From: Glaciecola nitratireducens FR1064
GTDB lineage: Bacteria; Pseudomonadota; Gammaproteobacteria; Enterobacterales; Alteromonadaceae
DNA length: 64,000 bases
NCBI RefSeq assembly: GCF_000226565.1
Contig: NC_016041.1
Span: 2,604,001 to 2,668,000, forward strand
Reading direction: 5' to 3'
Both the position numbers and the translations under genes were made by a program. The notes beneath the pieces were generated by a model. That model did no database searches. It had not been told where the DNA came from and saw only the letters and a list, made by a program, of their open reading frames with translations. Position 1 is the first letter of the stretch. Every line of letters starts with the position of its first letter. Shown here piece after piece: positions 19,171-27,518 of the stretch.

Positions 19171-20095
19171 TTGCAGCACCCAGTAGGCTATCGACTAAAT
19201 GAGATATTGCAGAGCGGCCCATCGCTAATGTTGCTTCCGCTGAGTTACCGCCAATGTGCGGCGTACAAACTAAGTTAGGCATGCTTATTAGTTCTTTGTG
19301 CGTTGGTGGTTCCACATCATAGACATCTATTGCTGCGCCATATAGCTGGCCGTTGAGTAAAGCGTCATGCAGGTCTTGCAAATTGACTAGCTCGCCACGT
19401 GCAGTGTTAATAAATATCGGTTTTTTTGTCATTTTATGAAAGGCAGTAGCATCGATAAACTGAACCGTAGAGGTATTCAACGGAGTGTGCAGACTGATAA
19501 TATCAGCTTCTGCATAAATCGTTTCCTTGCCTACTGAAACGACACCATTTTTTTCACAAAACTCATTTATATCAACAACATCATTTGCCAGTACTCTACA
19601 AGCAAAGGGCTTTAGTAAGTGAGTAAGCTCCTGCCCTATATGGCCCATACCAATGATACCAATTGTTTTCCCGTAAAGACTCTGCCCGCCTGACTTATTC
19701 CACTCACCTTTTTTTAGTTGATTAGACGTCGTATATAAATTCCTAATCAGCATTAGCATAAATCCTAAGGCCATTTCAGCAACCGATTGTCTGTTTATGC
19801 CGGCAGTCCATTTTACCGGAATGCCATTTTTCTGGCAGTAGCTTAGATCTATATTATTCAAGCCAACGCCAAATTTTGCGATCACTTTTAGCAAGTTTAC
19901 ATCGTCCAGCACAGGAGCTTGAATCTGTTCCATCGCGACTATAGCACCATCGCAATCGCCCAAAAATTCAATCAGCTCCGATTCGTTTAATAGACGACCA
20001 CTGGTATTAAATCGACAATCTGGGAAGAACGATTGTAATTCGGATTTGAGTGTTTCATTTTTAGCAAATGCCTTTGACGTAACAGCTATTTTCAT
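19160..20095 (-). CDS. D-isomer specific 2-hydroxyacid dehydrogenase (SerA/PGDH-like)
   Basis: The 311 residues show the two-domain NAD-dependent fold: a Rossmann motif GIIGMGHIGQEL at about 145, and the catalytic Arg (NTARGELV), Glu (DVEPP) and His (TPHIGGNS) of the family. All catalytic residues are present. It shares 4 bp with the AroB-like gene and overlaps the next SDR, so it is made as part of a coupled cassette and not as a housekeeping serine enzyme. The likely role is oxidation or reduction of a 2-hydroxy/2-keto acid intermediate; substrate unknown. Confidence 0.85.
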   Translation of the reverse strand: MKIAVTSKAFAKNETLKSELQSFFPDCRFNTSGRLLNESELIEFLGDCDGAIVAMEQIQAPVLDDVNLLKVIAKFGVGLNNIDLSYCQKNGIPVKWTAGINRQSVAEMALGFMLMLIRNLYTTSNQLKKGEWNKSGGQSLYGKTIGIIGMGHIGQELTHLLKPFACRVLANDVVDINEFCEKNGVVSVGKETIYAEADIISLHTPLNTSTVQFIDATAFHKMTKKPIFINTARGELVNLQDLHDALLNGQLYGAAIDVYDVEPPTHKELISMPNLVCTPHIGGNSAEATLAMGRSAISHLVDSLLGAANER

Positions 20096-21159
20096 ACAAA
20101 CCTTAACTCATCAATAATTAACAACATAGCAACTGACACTTCCTGCGGCTTGATATCGTCGGCTTTTATCGCTTCAATCTTGTCGCTACTGGGTATGATC
20201 ATCGTTAAGTCTTTACCAACTCGCTTTTTATCGTTCATCAAGCCTTTGATTATTTCACTTTCGTCAAAATAGGCGGGTTTAAATTCAATAGGCAAGGTCG
20301 GCACAAATAACAAGGCATTTAATCGCGAATAACATGCTCTGGACATTAAGCCTCGACCAAGTGCTACCGCATTCGCGACCATCATACCAACTATCACCGC
20401 AAGACCATGAGGGACTTCATATTGACTCGTCGCTTCCAGCGCATGCCCAAAGCAATGCCCGTAATTGAACAGATTTCGTTTACCTTGGTCGAATTCGTCT
20501 TCTGCGATAAAACTTTGTTTTACCGAAAGTGAGGCTCTAATTGCCTGCATTCGGCTTTCCCGTTTATATAAGTCAGCGACCAATGCCGCTATTTGCTCAA
20601 AATCGGGTTCCCTCCTATCATCTAACAATAGAAATTTGATGACTTCGCCAATCCCGCTGTAATAGTCGCGGTCGTTTAAGGTATCCAGAAAGTCGGGACA
20701 AAGATAAATGATATTGGGTGGATAAAAGCCACCCAATATATTCTTGAATGACTCAAAATTTAACGAGGTTTTACTGCCAACACAGCTATCTGCTTGCGCC
20801 AAAAATGTGGTTGGGACAAAGGTCCAAGGAATGCCTCTATATAGAGTCTGGGCAACAAACCCGGTGACGTCTTGAACAATGCCACCACCGATTGAAATTA
20901 GCTGCATTTTTTTCTTTTCTGGAATAGGCGTCAAAAATCGGTAAACGTCTTGAACATAGTCCAAGGTTTTATTACTTTCAAGCGCATCAATTAGAAAGAC
21001 CCGTTGTTTATCGACATCACGCAATATGTCCGGATAGAGTCTGTTGATGTTGCTATCGCAGACAAATACGGCGTTACTTTTGCTTTTGAGTTCCTGAAAA
21101 AAATCCAGACTTTCAACAAATTTAACCTGATAGTCGTGTATGTTTGATTTGATAATCAT
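20092..21159 (-). CDS. 3-dehydroquinate synthase-like sugar phosphate cyclase
   Basis: The 355 residues belong to the AroB/sugar-phosphate cyclase superfamily, which uses NAD and a divalent metal to close a carbocycle from a sugar phosphate. The NAD motif is SIGGGIVQD, where AroB usually has GGGVVGD. The three metal ligands are present: Glu in SGIGEVIKF, His in FNYGHCFGHALE and His in VPHGLAV. The phosphate/substrate segment reads ADSCVGSKTSLNF, where AroB has SSVGGKTG. Family and context point to a specialised cyclase (of the general kind that makes valiolone, inosose or aminoDHQ) and not to shikimate synthesis. One-base overlap with the SDR gene at 21159. Confidence 0.85.
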   Translation of the reverse strand: MIIKSNIHDYQVKFVESLDFFQELKSKSNAVFVCDSNINRLYPDILRDVDKQRVFLIDALESNKTLDYVQDVYRFLTPIPEKKKMQLISIGGGIVQDVTGFVAQTLYRGIPWTFVPTTFLAQADSCVGSKTSLNFESFKNILGGFYPPNIIYLCPDFLDTLNDRDYYSGIGEVIKFLLLDDRREPDFEQIAALVADLYKRESRMQAIRASLSVKQSFIAEDEFDQGKRNLFNYGHCFGHALEATSQYEVPHGLAVIVGMMVANAVALGRGLMSRACYSRLNALLFVPTLPIEFKPAYFDESEIIKGLMNDKKRVGKDLTMIIPSSDKIEAIKADDIKPQEVSVAMLLIIDELRFV

Positions 21160-21809
21160 TAACTTGTGAACCCTCCATCTATTACTATAGATTGACCTGT
21201 AAGATAAGAATTTGATGGGTCGATAAGGAAAGCCACCGTGCGTGCTATTTCTTCGGGCTTAGCTAAACGCTGACAGGGAATATCCATAAGAATAGCGGCA
21301 AGTTCTTCGCTTGATAGCGATTGTTTAGTTAATTCAGTTTCGGTAAATCCAGGACAAACCGTATTTATCATCACATTATCCGCAGCGAATTCTCTTGCAA
21401 AGCCCTTGGTAAGACCTATCAAGCCGAACTTAGTCCCACTATAAAGTGCTCTCTTTGCTTTTGAGCGAACTCCCCAAATTGAGCTTATATTCACTACTCT
21501 ACCAAATTTGCGCTGCGCCATTTTAGGCAGTAATAACTGCATTAATTGAAGAGGCGCGGCATAGTTTACTTGATTGATGAGATTCATATCGTCGACTGAG
21601 ACTTCTGCTAGTGGCTTAATAATATTGATACCAGCATTGTTTATTAAGGCATCAACTCTCCCCAGCTTCGAACAGTACTCAACGATACTCTCCGGTGAGC
21701 TCAAATCGAGTTCAGAACGAGATGGCGAGAGCACCGTGTGCTCTGTCTCGAGTTTTGTTTTAATAGCAGCGCCAATACCACGGCTAGCGCCAGTTAATAA
21801 AACAATCAT
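21159..21809 (-). CDS. SDR family oxidoreductase (cassette member 2)
   Basis: A 216-residue short-chain dehydrogenase with cofactor motif LTGASRGIGAAI, NAG motif LINNAGI, Ser in NISSIWG and the catalytic YSGTKFG (YxxxK), ending IVIDGGFTS. It is short but complete. It differs from the other cassette SDR (18448) in having all canonical residues. The TAATG junction with the AroB-like gene suggests coupled translation and a shared pathway. Confidence 0.9.
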   Translation of the reverse strand: MIVLLTGASRGIGAAIKTKLETEHTVLSPSRSELDLSSPESIVEYCSKLGRVDALINNAGINIIKPLAEVSVDDMNLINQVNYAAPLQLMQLLLPKMAQRKFGRVVNISSIWGVRSKAKRALYSGTKFGLIGLTKGFAREFAADNVMINTVCPGFTETELTKQSLSSEELAAILMDIPCQRLAKPEEIARTVAFLIDPSNSYLTGQSIVIDGGFTS

Positions 21810-21812
21810 AAA

Positions 21813-22829
21813 TTATTTTCCATAGAAGCCACTCACCGAATATATTTCTTCAATTAAGGAGAGGACTTCCATCGCATCGTCACTGCTTCCGTTTGACACT
21901 TTTTGCTTTTCTGTGATCGCCTTAACAAATTCCTCTAGCTCGAGTTTCCAGCTGTCATCATTTTCAAACCAAATAGTCTGCTCGGCAGGTTTTCCCATTG
22001 CAAAAGTGATGTCTTCGAACTCCCTTTTGCCTGTAACGAGTTTTTCAGGTGCGTAACTGCGTGATTCAGACAAAATACCGTCTAAATTTATAAAACCGTT
22101 TTCAAAACACATTTCAAGTAGAAATTTATGCTTCCATTGAGTCGCACTCGAATGCAGTGAAGCAATGACGCCACCTGATTGTAAAGTCACAAATGCATTG
22201 TCTTCAACTTCAATATCCCAAAAGCTATTCGATAACTGGCTTGCAACGACGTTGAATGAAAGACCACTAAGATGATGAAAAAGATCTAACATGTGAATGC
22301 CTTGATCCATCAATATTCCACCACCAGAATAATTTCGAAAGTTACGCCAATTAGTATGGTAGTCGATGCTGCCTGCCTTTCCATATACTCCCCGCATCCA
22401 GAGTAAATTACCAAGCTCTTTGCTTTGAATGAGTTCTCTCGCTTTGATTACACTGTAATGTAAGCGATGGTTAAAACCATATTTCAAGACGCCTGTTGAG
22501 GCTTTTTCGGCTGCGATAACGAAAGACAGTTCAGCGCAGGTTTTCGCAGGCGGTTTCTCACAGAAAACATGCATCCCTTGCGATAATGCTTTTATGGCGT
22601 ATTCCGCGGCAACATTATTAAAGGCACATATAAATACTGCATCAATGCCTGAGCTCAGCAGTTCGTCAATAGATTTGCTGAGTGTCATTCCACTCGGTAT
22701 TTCAGCAGTTAAATCTGAGTTAGTCTCAAACACTGAACACAATTGAGTATGTGGATTTCGCAATATTTCGCGAGCACGAATTTGTCCCATCTTACCAAAA
22801 CCGGCAATCCCACAACGTATTACCTTCAT
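21813..22829 (-). CDS. Gfo/Idh/MocA family oxidoreductase
   Basis: The 338-residue protein has the N-terminal Rossmann domain (GIAGFGKMGQIRA), the catalytic EKPPAKT motif (family EKP) and the C-terminal alpha/beta domain with GGGILMDQGIHMLDL carrying the catalytic Asp/His pair. This family oxidises or reduces secondary hydroxyls of nucleotide sugars and cyclitols, for example inositol dehydrogenase. It is packed 3 bp after the SIS gene and 3 bp before the SDR, within the candidate cyclitol/sugar cassette. Substrate is unknown. Confidence 0.9.
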   Translation of the reverse strand: MKVIRCGIAGFGKMGQIRAREILRNPHTQLCSVFETNSDLTAEIPSGMTLSKSIDELLSSGIDAVFICAFNNVAAEYAIKALSQGMHVFCEKPPAKTCAELSFVIAAEKASTGVLKYGFNHRLHYSVIKARELIQSKELGNLLWMRGVYGKAGSIDYHTNWRNFRNYSGGGILMDQGIHMLDLFHHLSGLSFNVVASQLSNSFWDIEVEDNAFVTLQSGGVIASLHSSATQWKHKFLLEMCFENGFINLDGILSESRSYAPEKLVTGKREFEDITFAMGKPAEQTIWFENDDSWKLELEEFVKAITEKQKVSNGSSDDAMEVLSLIEEIYSVSGFYGK

Positions 22830-22832
22830 GCC

Positions 22833-23423
22833 CTAGCCTGCATCCGCAAGTTCAGAACTTGACTTTAATTGTTGATAGTATGAAAAGATCACGTGATCGA
22901 CCATCATATGTAAATCTTCGACGACGCCATAATCACCCTTTTCCGTCGCGACGTGGAACGTGTGATCTGCTTTTTGTTTTAATTGACCACCATCAAAACC
23001 AGTCAGACCGACAACCGTGACACCCAATGAATTTGCATAATCTACCGCCTTAACTATGTTAGGCGAGTTGCCGCTGCAAGATATGCCAATCAGTAGGTCT
23101 TTCTTTTTTAAGCGTCCTTCTAGTTGGAGACTGAAAATATTTTCGTAGCCGGTGTCATTTGCGATGGCAGTGCAAACCGCGACGTTATCGCCTAAACTCT
23201 CAACATCAAACTGCCGAATTCCTCTTAATTTAAGACCAACAGCCAAGTCGTTTGCCATATGCGAAGCCGTTGCTGCACTGCCGCCGTTACCCATAACAAA
23301 GATACGACCTCCTCTCTCATGGCACTTTTCTAATGCGCCAATAATGTCTACAATTTCCTGCGGATTAATGCGTGACAATACCTGCTTAATGTTTTCAATG
23401 TAACTTTGCACAAAGCTCAACAT
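22833..23423 (-). CDS. SIS-domain sugar isomerase (phosphoheptose isomerase-like)
   Basis: The 196 residues match the GmhA-type SIS family, which interconverts sedoheptulose 7-phosphate and a manno-heptose 7-phosphate. The phosphate loop is MGNGGSAATASH, the serine loop GISCSGNSPNIV, and the C-terminal metal segment VVEDLHMMVDH. Two metal-site positions differ from E. coli GmhA (Asp where Glu is usual after the first His, Glu where Gln is usual), a pattern seen in paralogues from sugar clusters. It is the first gene of the cassette that ends at 17285, with 162 bp separating it from the gene upstream. Confidence 0.85.
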   Translation of the reverse strand: MLSFVQSYIENIKQVLSRINPQEIVDIIGALEKCHERGGRIFVMGNGGSAATASHMANDLAVGLKLRGIRQFDVESLGDNVAVCTAIANDTGYENIFSLQLEGRLKKKDLLIGISCSGNSPNIVKAVDYANSLGVTVVGLTGFDGGQLKQKADHTFHVATEKGDYGVVEDLHMMVDHVIFSYYQQLKSSSELADAG

Positions 23424-23585
23424 AACTAGTTCCTCAATTACCCTACGACACAGAAAACGAATATTACCTTATCGTTGTTCATGCCCAATTTTTCTATAAA
23501 AAGTCAGTGCGTTTTAAAACACAAACCTCCTGCTTTTAATCACATACTACTGTAAGTACCTGCCACCAAATTGATACTAAATAAG

Positions 23586-25502
23586 TTACTTTTTCACGCA
23601 AATCATCATTTGAGTTGCTTGATGGTAATTTGTCACGCGATGATCAATGACCTTAAAGAAAGTACTGACGTAGTCAGCAAATTCAGAAAATGACCATTCC
23701 CTTTGATGCGCAAAATTACGCGGCGGCCCAGCTTGGAATACTGATGTTTTCGGGTATACCAAGTCTCGGTCTGGAGTAGATAACACTAAATATTTAAAGT
23801 CTTGGGCATTCAAAAATATCAATAAATCATCAGGGTCAACCAGATGCTCGATAATATCAGAACAAATCACTACATCTGCACTGAATACTCGTTCTGAAGT
23901 AAAATCCGAGACTTTCCAGCGTTTATCTGGGTACTTTTGCATCAACAAATCAACGTTAACAGGCAACTCCAAGCCAAGCGTGTTGTATTGACTAAAATAT
24001 TTCATGAATTTGTAGCCCGAACCGGTGCCTACATCCACGATATTTGAGAAACTATTGGTGGTCATTAATCCAAGCGCATGCAGGTAAACTTCCAATTGCC
24101 ATTCATCTTCGCAGTCACTATCGTCGTAGTGATGGTACTTATTTCTTGAAATATATTGTGCAGGAAGAGAGAAATGCTTATCCGGTGAAAATGCAATATG
24201 CTCCCTCTCTTCCAATAAGTTTTTGATTCTGTAGGCAGCTAAATCTGAGGGCGGCACGGTAGACGGCAAATTACATTTTCGAAGTAAAAACTCTTGTGCG
24301 CCAGATCTAACATCACTATATGTTTGCGTGATTTTTGATATTGCTGACGCTAATTCTGTTACGTTTGTAACAGTTTCAAAAGCACCTTCAGGTTCATTAT
24401 ATAAAGGTACTTTTTCGCCATGGGGATTAAAGTAAATGACGGGTTTACCCAACACTAAGGCTTCAAGTAAGACCGTACTGTAACGAGTAATAACAAGCGA
24501 TGACTCACGAATGGTCTGATAGACAGTTTTTGAACTGACGACCTTATTACTGAAATCACCATTATCAGCCGGATGCTGAGAAATAATATAATCCACCTCT
24601 GCTTTCTGACAAGCGTTCAAGACTTGTTCAACCCACTCTTCGCGAACCTCTTCAAACGAACCATAGGTAAAGTTTACGTTAATCATTACCGTCGTCTTGG
24701 CGGGATATTGCACCGTTTCATTATACAATGAGTGTAATTTAGGAAGACCCACTACCGTACATTTCTCTGATTTATGCGATAACGCAGTTAAATCATCCGT
24801 GCCCATTGTTAACACATATTCAACGGTCTCATAAGCCTTGCGATCATAGGAATAATCGGTATCGTTGAAATCTTCGATGCCATCAACCACTCCAATTGTT
24901 AACATGCCCTTATCCTTTTCCGCCTGGATAAATGAGCGACCAAAGCTTGGTTCCCAATCAATTGATGCGACAATACACTGACGCTTTATATTATGCAGTC
25001 CATCTCGTCTAATTCGCGGTATGTCTGCATTCTCAGTGTATCCTTTAGTGATATCTGAATCCGGTCCTCCGCCAATATCTATAATCGCAGAGCTTATGCC
25101 AAATTTGTTTAAGGACCGACTGATCAAGGACATATCGGAAACGTTCGAACGATTGAACGGTAGCAGAAGAACATCAAATTCATCAGAGTTTCTAAGCAAC
25201 GATTCAAAATTTTCAAGCTCAATAAAACTTAATGACGCAGTATCAAAAACATATTTTAAGCCGCTCAAATTTGCACCAATTTCTCTCCAATAATTGGGGC
25301 TATTTATAATGATGCAGTCATACTTTGATGCTTCAGCAGCCTTCACAAAATCGGAGGGCTTTTTATAGCTGTCGTAAAATCCGACAACATTTGCACCGAT
25401 TGCGCTTAGTTCTTTTTGCATCCGCCTTGTAAGGTCATTATCTGGCGCCAACACAATTGACTTTCCAACAAAGGCGTCAATTGCTTTGAACTGATCACTC
25501 AT
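23586..25502 (-). CDS. GT-B-like glycosyl/phosphotransferase fused to a SAM methyltransferase
   Basis: The 638-residue protein has two parts. Residues about 10-420 look like a GT-B transferase of the CDP-glycerol/capsule type, with the donor-site signature ITRYSTVLLEALVLGKPVI at about 338-356. Residues about 455-638 are a class I methyltransferase: motif I VDVGTGSGYKF at about 489, and VVICSDIIEHLVDPDDL. A plausible job is transfer of a sugar to flagellin or to a sugar acceptor, then methyl capping. It sits alone between 162 bp and 215 bp spacers but on the operon strand. The exact donor cannot be read from the sequence. Confidence 0.75.
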   Translation of the reverse strand: MSDQFKAIDAFVGKSIVLAPDNDLTRRMQKELSAIGANVVGFYDSYKKPSDFVKAAEASKYDCIIINSPNYWREIGANLSGLKYVFDTASLSFIELENFESLLRNSDEFDVLLLPFNRSNVSDMSLISRSLNKFGISSAIIDIGGGPDSDITKGYTENADIPRIRRDGLHNIKRQCIVASIDWEPSFGRSFIQAEKDKGMLTIGVVDGIEDFNDTDYSYDRKAYETVEYVLTMGTDDLTALSHKSEKCTVVGLPKLHSLYNETVQYPAKTTVMINVNFTYGSFEEVREEWVEQVLNACQKAEVDYIISQHPADNGDFSNKVVSSKTVYQTIRESSLVITRYSTVLLEALVLGKPVIYFNPHGEKVPLYNEPEGAFETVTNVTELASAISKITQTYSDVRSGAQEFLLRKCNLPSTVPPSDLAAYRIKNLLEEREHIAFSPDKHFSLPAQYISRNKYHHYDDSDCEDEWQLEVYLHALGLMTTNSFSNIVDVGTGSGYKFMKYFSQYNTLGLELPVNVDLLMQKYPDKRWKVSDFTSERVFSADVVICSDIIEHLVDPDDLLIFLNAQDFKYLVLSTPDRDLVYPKTSVFQAGPPRNFAHQREWSFSEFADYVSTFFKVIDHRVTNYHQATQMMICVKK

Positions 25503-25717
25503 CTTTTTCCCCTAACTTAACTATTCTTCAACATCTGCTTTAATAAAATTTTGCTGACAAAGCCATTGATAATGACGATTTTTTTTAATAACTTCAGTTT
25601 ATTACAATATGTTAGCCTCGCATTAGCTTGTACAAAACAAAATGAGGAAGCCGTCAGCGGTTCACTAGTAGATTTCAATGCAATATGTAAACCAATATTT
25701 TTATTTACTCTTTATAT

Positions 25718-26623
25718 TCATTCATCAAACACCTGCGTATTAGTAAGATCTTGTAAACTCCAATCGGGATTCGGTGTTTCCCAATCCCCGTAGTGCTGTT
25801 GCAGGTAATCAGCTGTCCTTGCAGGAATAGGCCAACTGTAGTTGCAGCATAGATAAGATTGGATTGTTGCGTTTAATTCGGCCGGCATTCGAATGCCTCG
25901 AGAAGCAAGGCTGTAGTCACTATATTTATCATCAACATACTTAACGAAGAAATCAACGGCAGGTAATTCGGATGCATTCTCGCACACAATTTTAAACGCA
26001 CGAATAGCATTCTCAGGCACATTACCGAAAGAACCGACAGTAAATAACGTTTGAGCATGCCACTTAGCGTGCGTTTTTAACCAAAGCTGTTGCTCCAGTT
26101 GTGGCAGTGCTTTTTGCACAACTGGAGCGAAACTTGCGTCAATGGCGATGTCTAAATCATCGTCCCAAGGGATTAATTGTTTATCCCGATATAAGCCCAG
26201 CAGTGTGCCCGCATCAATATGATGCTTGACCGAAAGTGCTTTTAAAAATTCACAACAACAAGCAAGAACGTCAAGGGCTCTAGCCGTAGACTTGTGTTCA
26301 TGTTCGAATCGATTTGCAGCCAATAGACGAGAAGGTAAAGGTTTTATTTTGCCCGCTGATAAGAATCGAAGTGATAACAACTGATCCCTAATTTGTTCGA
26401 AAAACTCACTGGCAATAAATAAGGTAGCATGGGAATGTTGACTTAATATCGATGCAGGGAATATCGAGATACCGTCTATATTGGATTGATATTTTGCTTT
26501 GTCATTGTCAATAAAACCCAGTATGCGGTAATTCAATTTGAGGTTTTCGTACGCATTTTGACCCGCAGTGCCTGCTCCAAATATAAATGCATCTTCTTGC
26601 TGTGTGTTGACGTTATTTTTCAT
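25718..26623 (-). CDS. Rossmann-like domain plus LicD family transferase
   Basis: The 301 residues begin with a nucleotide-sugar-binding-like Rossmann segment (FIFGAGTAGQNAYENL, then LGFIDNDKAKYQ) of the kind preceding PglD-type enzymes. From about residue 125 they continue as a LicD domain with HIDAGTLLGLYRD and PWDDDLDIAI, the nucleotidyltransferase-like catalytic signature. LicD proteins transfer phosphocholine or other phospho-groups to glycans. Here it probably decorates the flagellar glycan with a phospho-substituent. It overlaps the GT2 gene by 11 bp. Confidence 0.8.
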   Translation of the reverse strand: MKNNVNTQQEDAFIFGAGTAGQNAYENLKLNYRILGFIDNDKAKYQSNIDGISIFPASILSQHSHATLFIASEFFEQIRDQLLSLRFLSAGKIKPLPSRLLAANRFEHEHKSTARALDVLACCCEFLKALSVKHHIDAGTLLGLYRDKQLIPWDDDLDIAIDASFAPVVQKALPQLEQQLWLKTHAKWHAQTLFTVGSFGNVPENAIRAFKIVCENASELPAVDFFVKYVDDKYSDYSLASRGIRMPAELNATIQSYLCCNYSWPIPARTADYLQQHYGDWETPNPDWSLQDLTNTQVFDE

Positions 26624-27494
26624 AGCGTTCCCATCGGCGCATTAACTCTGTTTCAAAGTTTGGATATTGCTCTGAGTATCGTTGCAACATCACCTTAAAC
26701 GCTTCTTCCAAAATTGTTTTATCTGATGCTGATTGCATGGGTTCATCGTAAACAAAAGCCATATATGCTTGAATTTGAGCTTCTGTCAATTCTTTGGCAT
26801 GCTGCCTTAAGAATACTGCAAATCGTTTTTTATAATGAGCAATACGATAATTAGCATGTTGATAACAGATTGAATTAGCATGCTGACGATAGCAGTATAG
26901 AAATTGCTGCACACTGTAAAGAGAGAAGGTTGGGTCTTGTGTTAAGCGCAGAAAGAAATCTAATTCCTCCAGATGTGTGTGACTCGGAATAAAAGAATGT
27001 TTTTCAAAAACAAGACGATCTGCTAACAAAGAAGCAATTGCTTGGGGCGCTCTACCAAAAAGCATTAGCATTCGGATGTCAGAGTCCAACTCTCGATAAT
27101 GCCAATTTGCTTGCTTTGCACCAAAAAGTGATACCCAGCTGGCGACCACACCCGGCCTATCCAAGCGCTCTAATGCCGCTAGTTGCTTCTCTAACCTTTC
27201 AGGGTGGCTTATGTCATCCGCATCCATTCTCGCAATAATGGGTGATGTAGACCACTCGGTTAGTTCGTTCAATGTTGCTACCAAACCTTGGTTTTGCCGA
27301 GTTCTAATGCATATTCTATTGTCTTTAACTTGCCATTCTCTTAGTTTATCCAACGATTGATCAGTAGAGCCATCATCAATAGCCAATAGCTCCCAATCAG
27401 CATAAGTTTGAGCCTGCAGTGATGCGATAGCTTCATCAATATATTTTTCTGCGTTATATACAGGCATTAGTATCTGTATGGCTTGAATGGACAT
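26613..27494 (-). CDS. family 2 glycosyltransferase
   Basis: A 293-residue GT-A fold inverting transferase: N-terminal ILMPVYNAEKYIDEAI, the DDGSTDQS nucleotide-binding site and the metal-binding ARMDADDISHPERL motif at about 88-101. There is no membrane segment, so it is cytosolic and suited to building a glycan on flagellin before export. It lies 24 bp after the luxC-like gene and overlaps the LicD gene, which implies the three act on the same structure. Donor and acceptor are unknown. Confidence 0.9.
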   Translation of the reverse strand: MSIQAIQILMPVYNAEKYIDEAIASLQAQTYADWELLAIDDGSTDQSLDKLREWQVKDNRICIRTRQNQGLVATLNELTEWSTSPIIARMDADDISHPERLEKQLAALERLDRPGVVASWVSLFGAKQANWHYRELDSDIRMLMLFGRAPQAIASLLADRLVFEKHSFIPSHTHLEELDFFLRLTQDPTFSLYSVQQFLYCYRQHANSICYQHANYRIAHYKKRFAVFLRQHAKELTEAQIQAYMAFVYDEPMQSASDKTILEEAFKVMLQRYSEQYPNFETELMRRWERYEK

Positions 27495-27518
27495 TAAAAA
27501 CTCCCAACGTATTTGATA

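Noticed and set aside
20092-21159. The shikimate-pathway aroB gene
   Set aside because: Catalytic loops differ from AroB and it is coupled to sugar-modifying genes, not aroK or damX.
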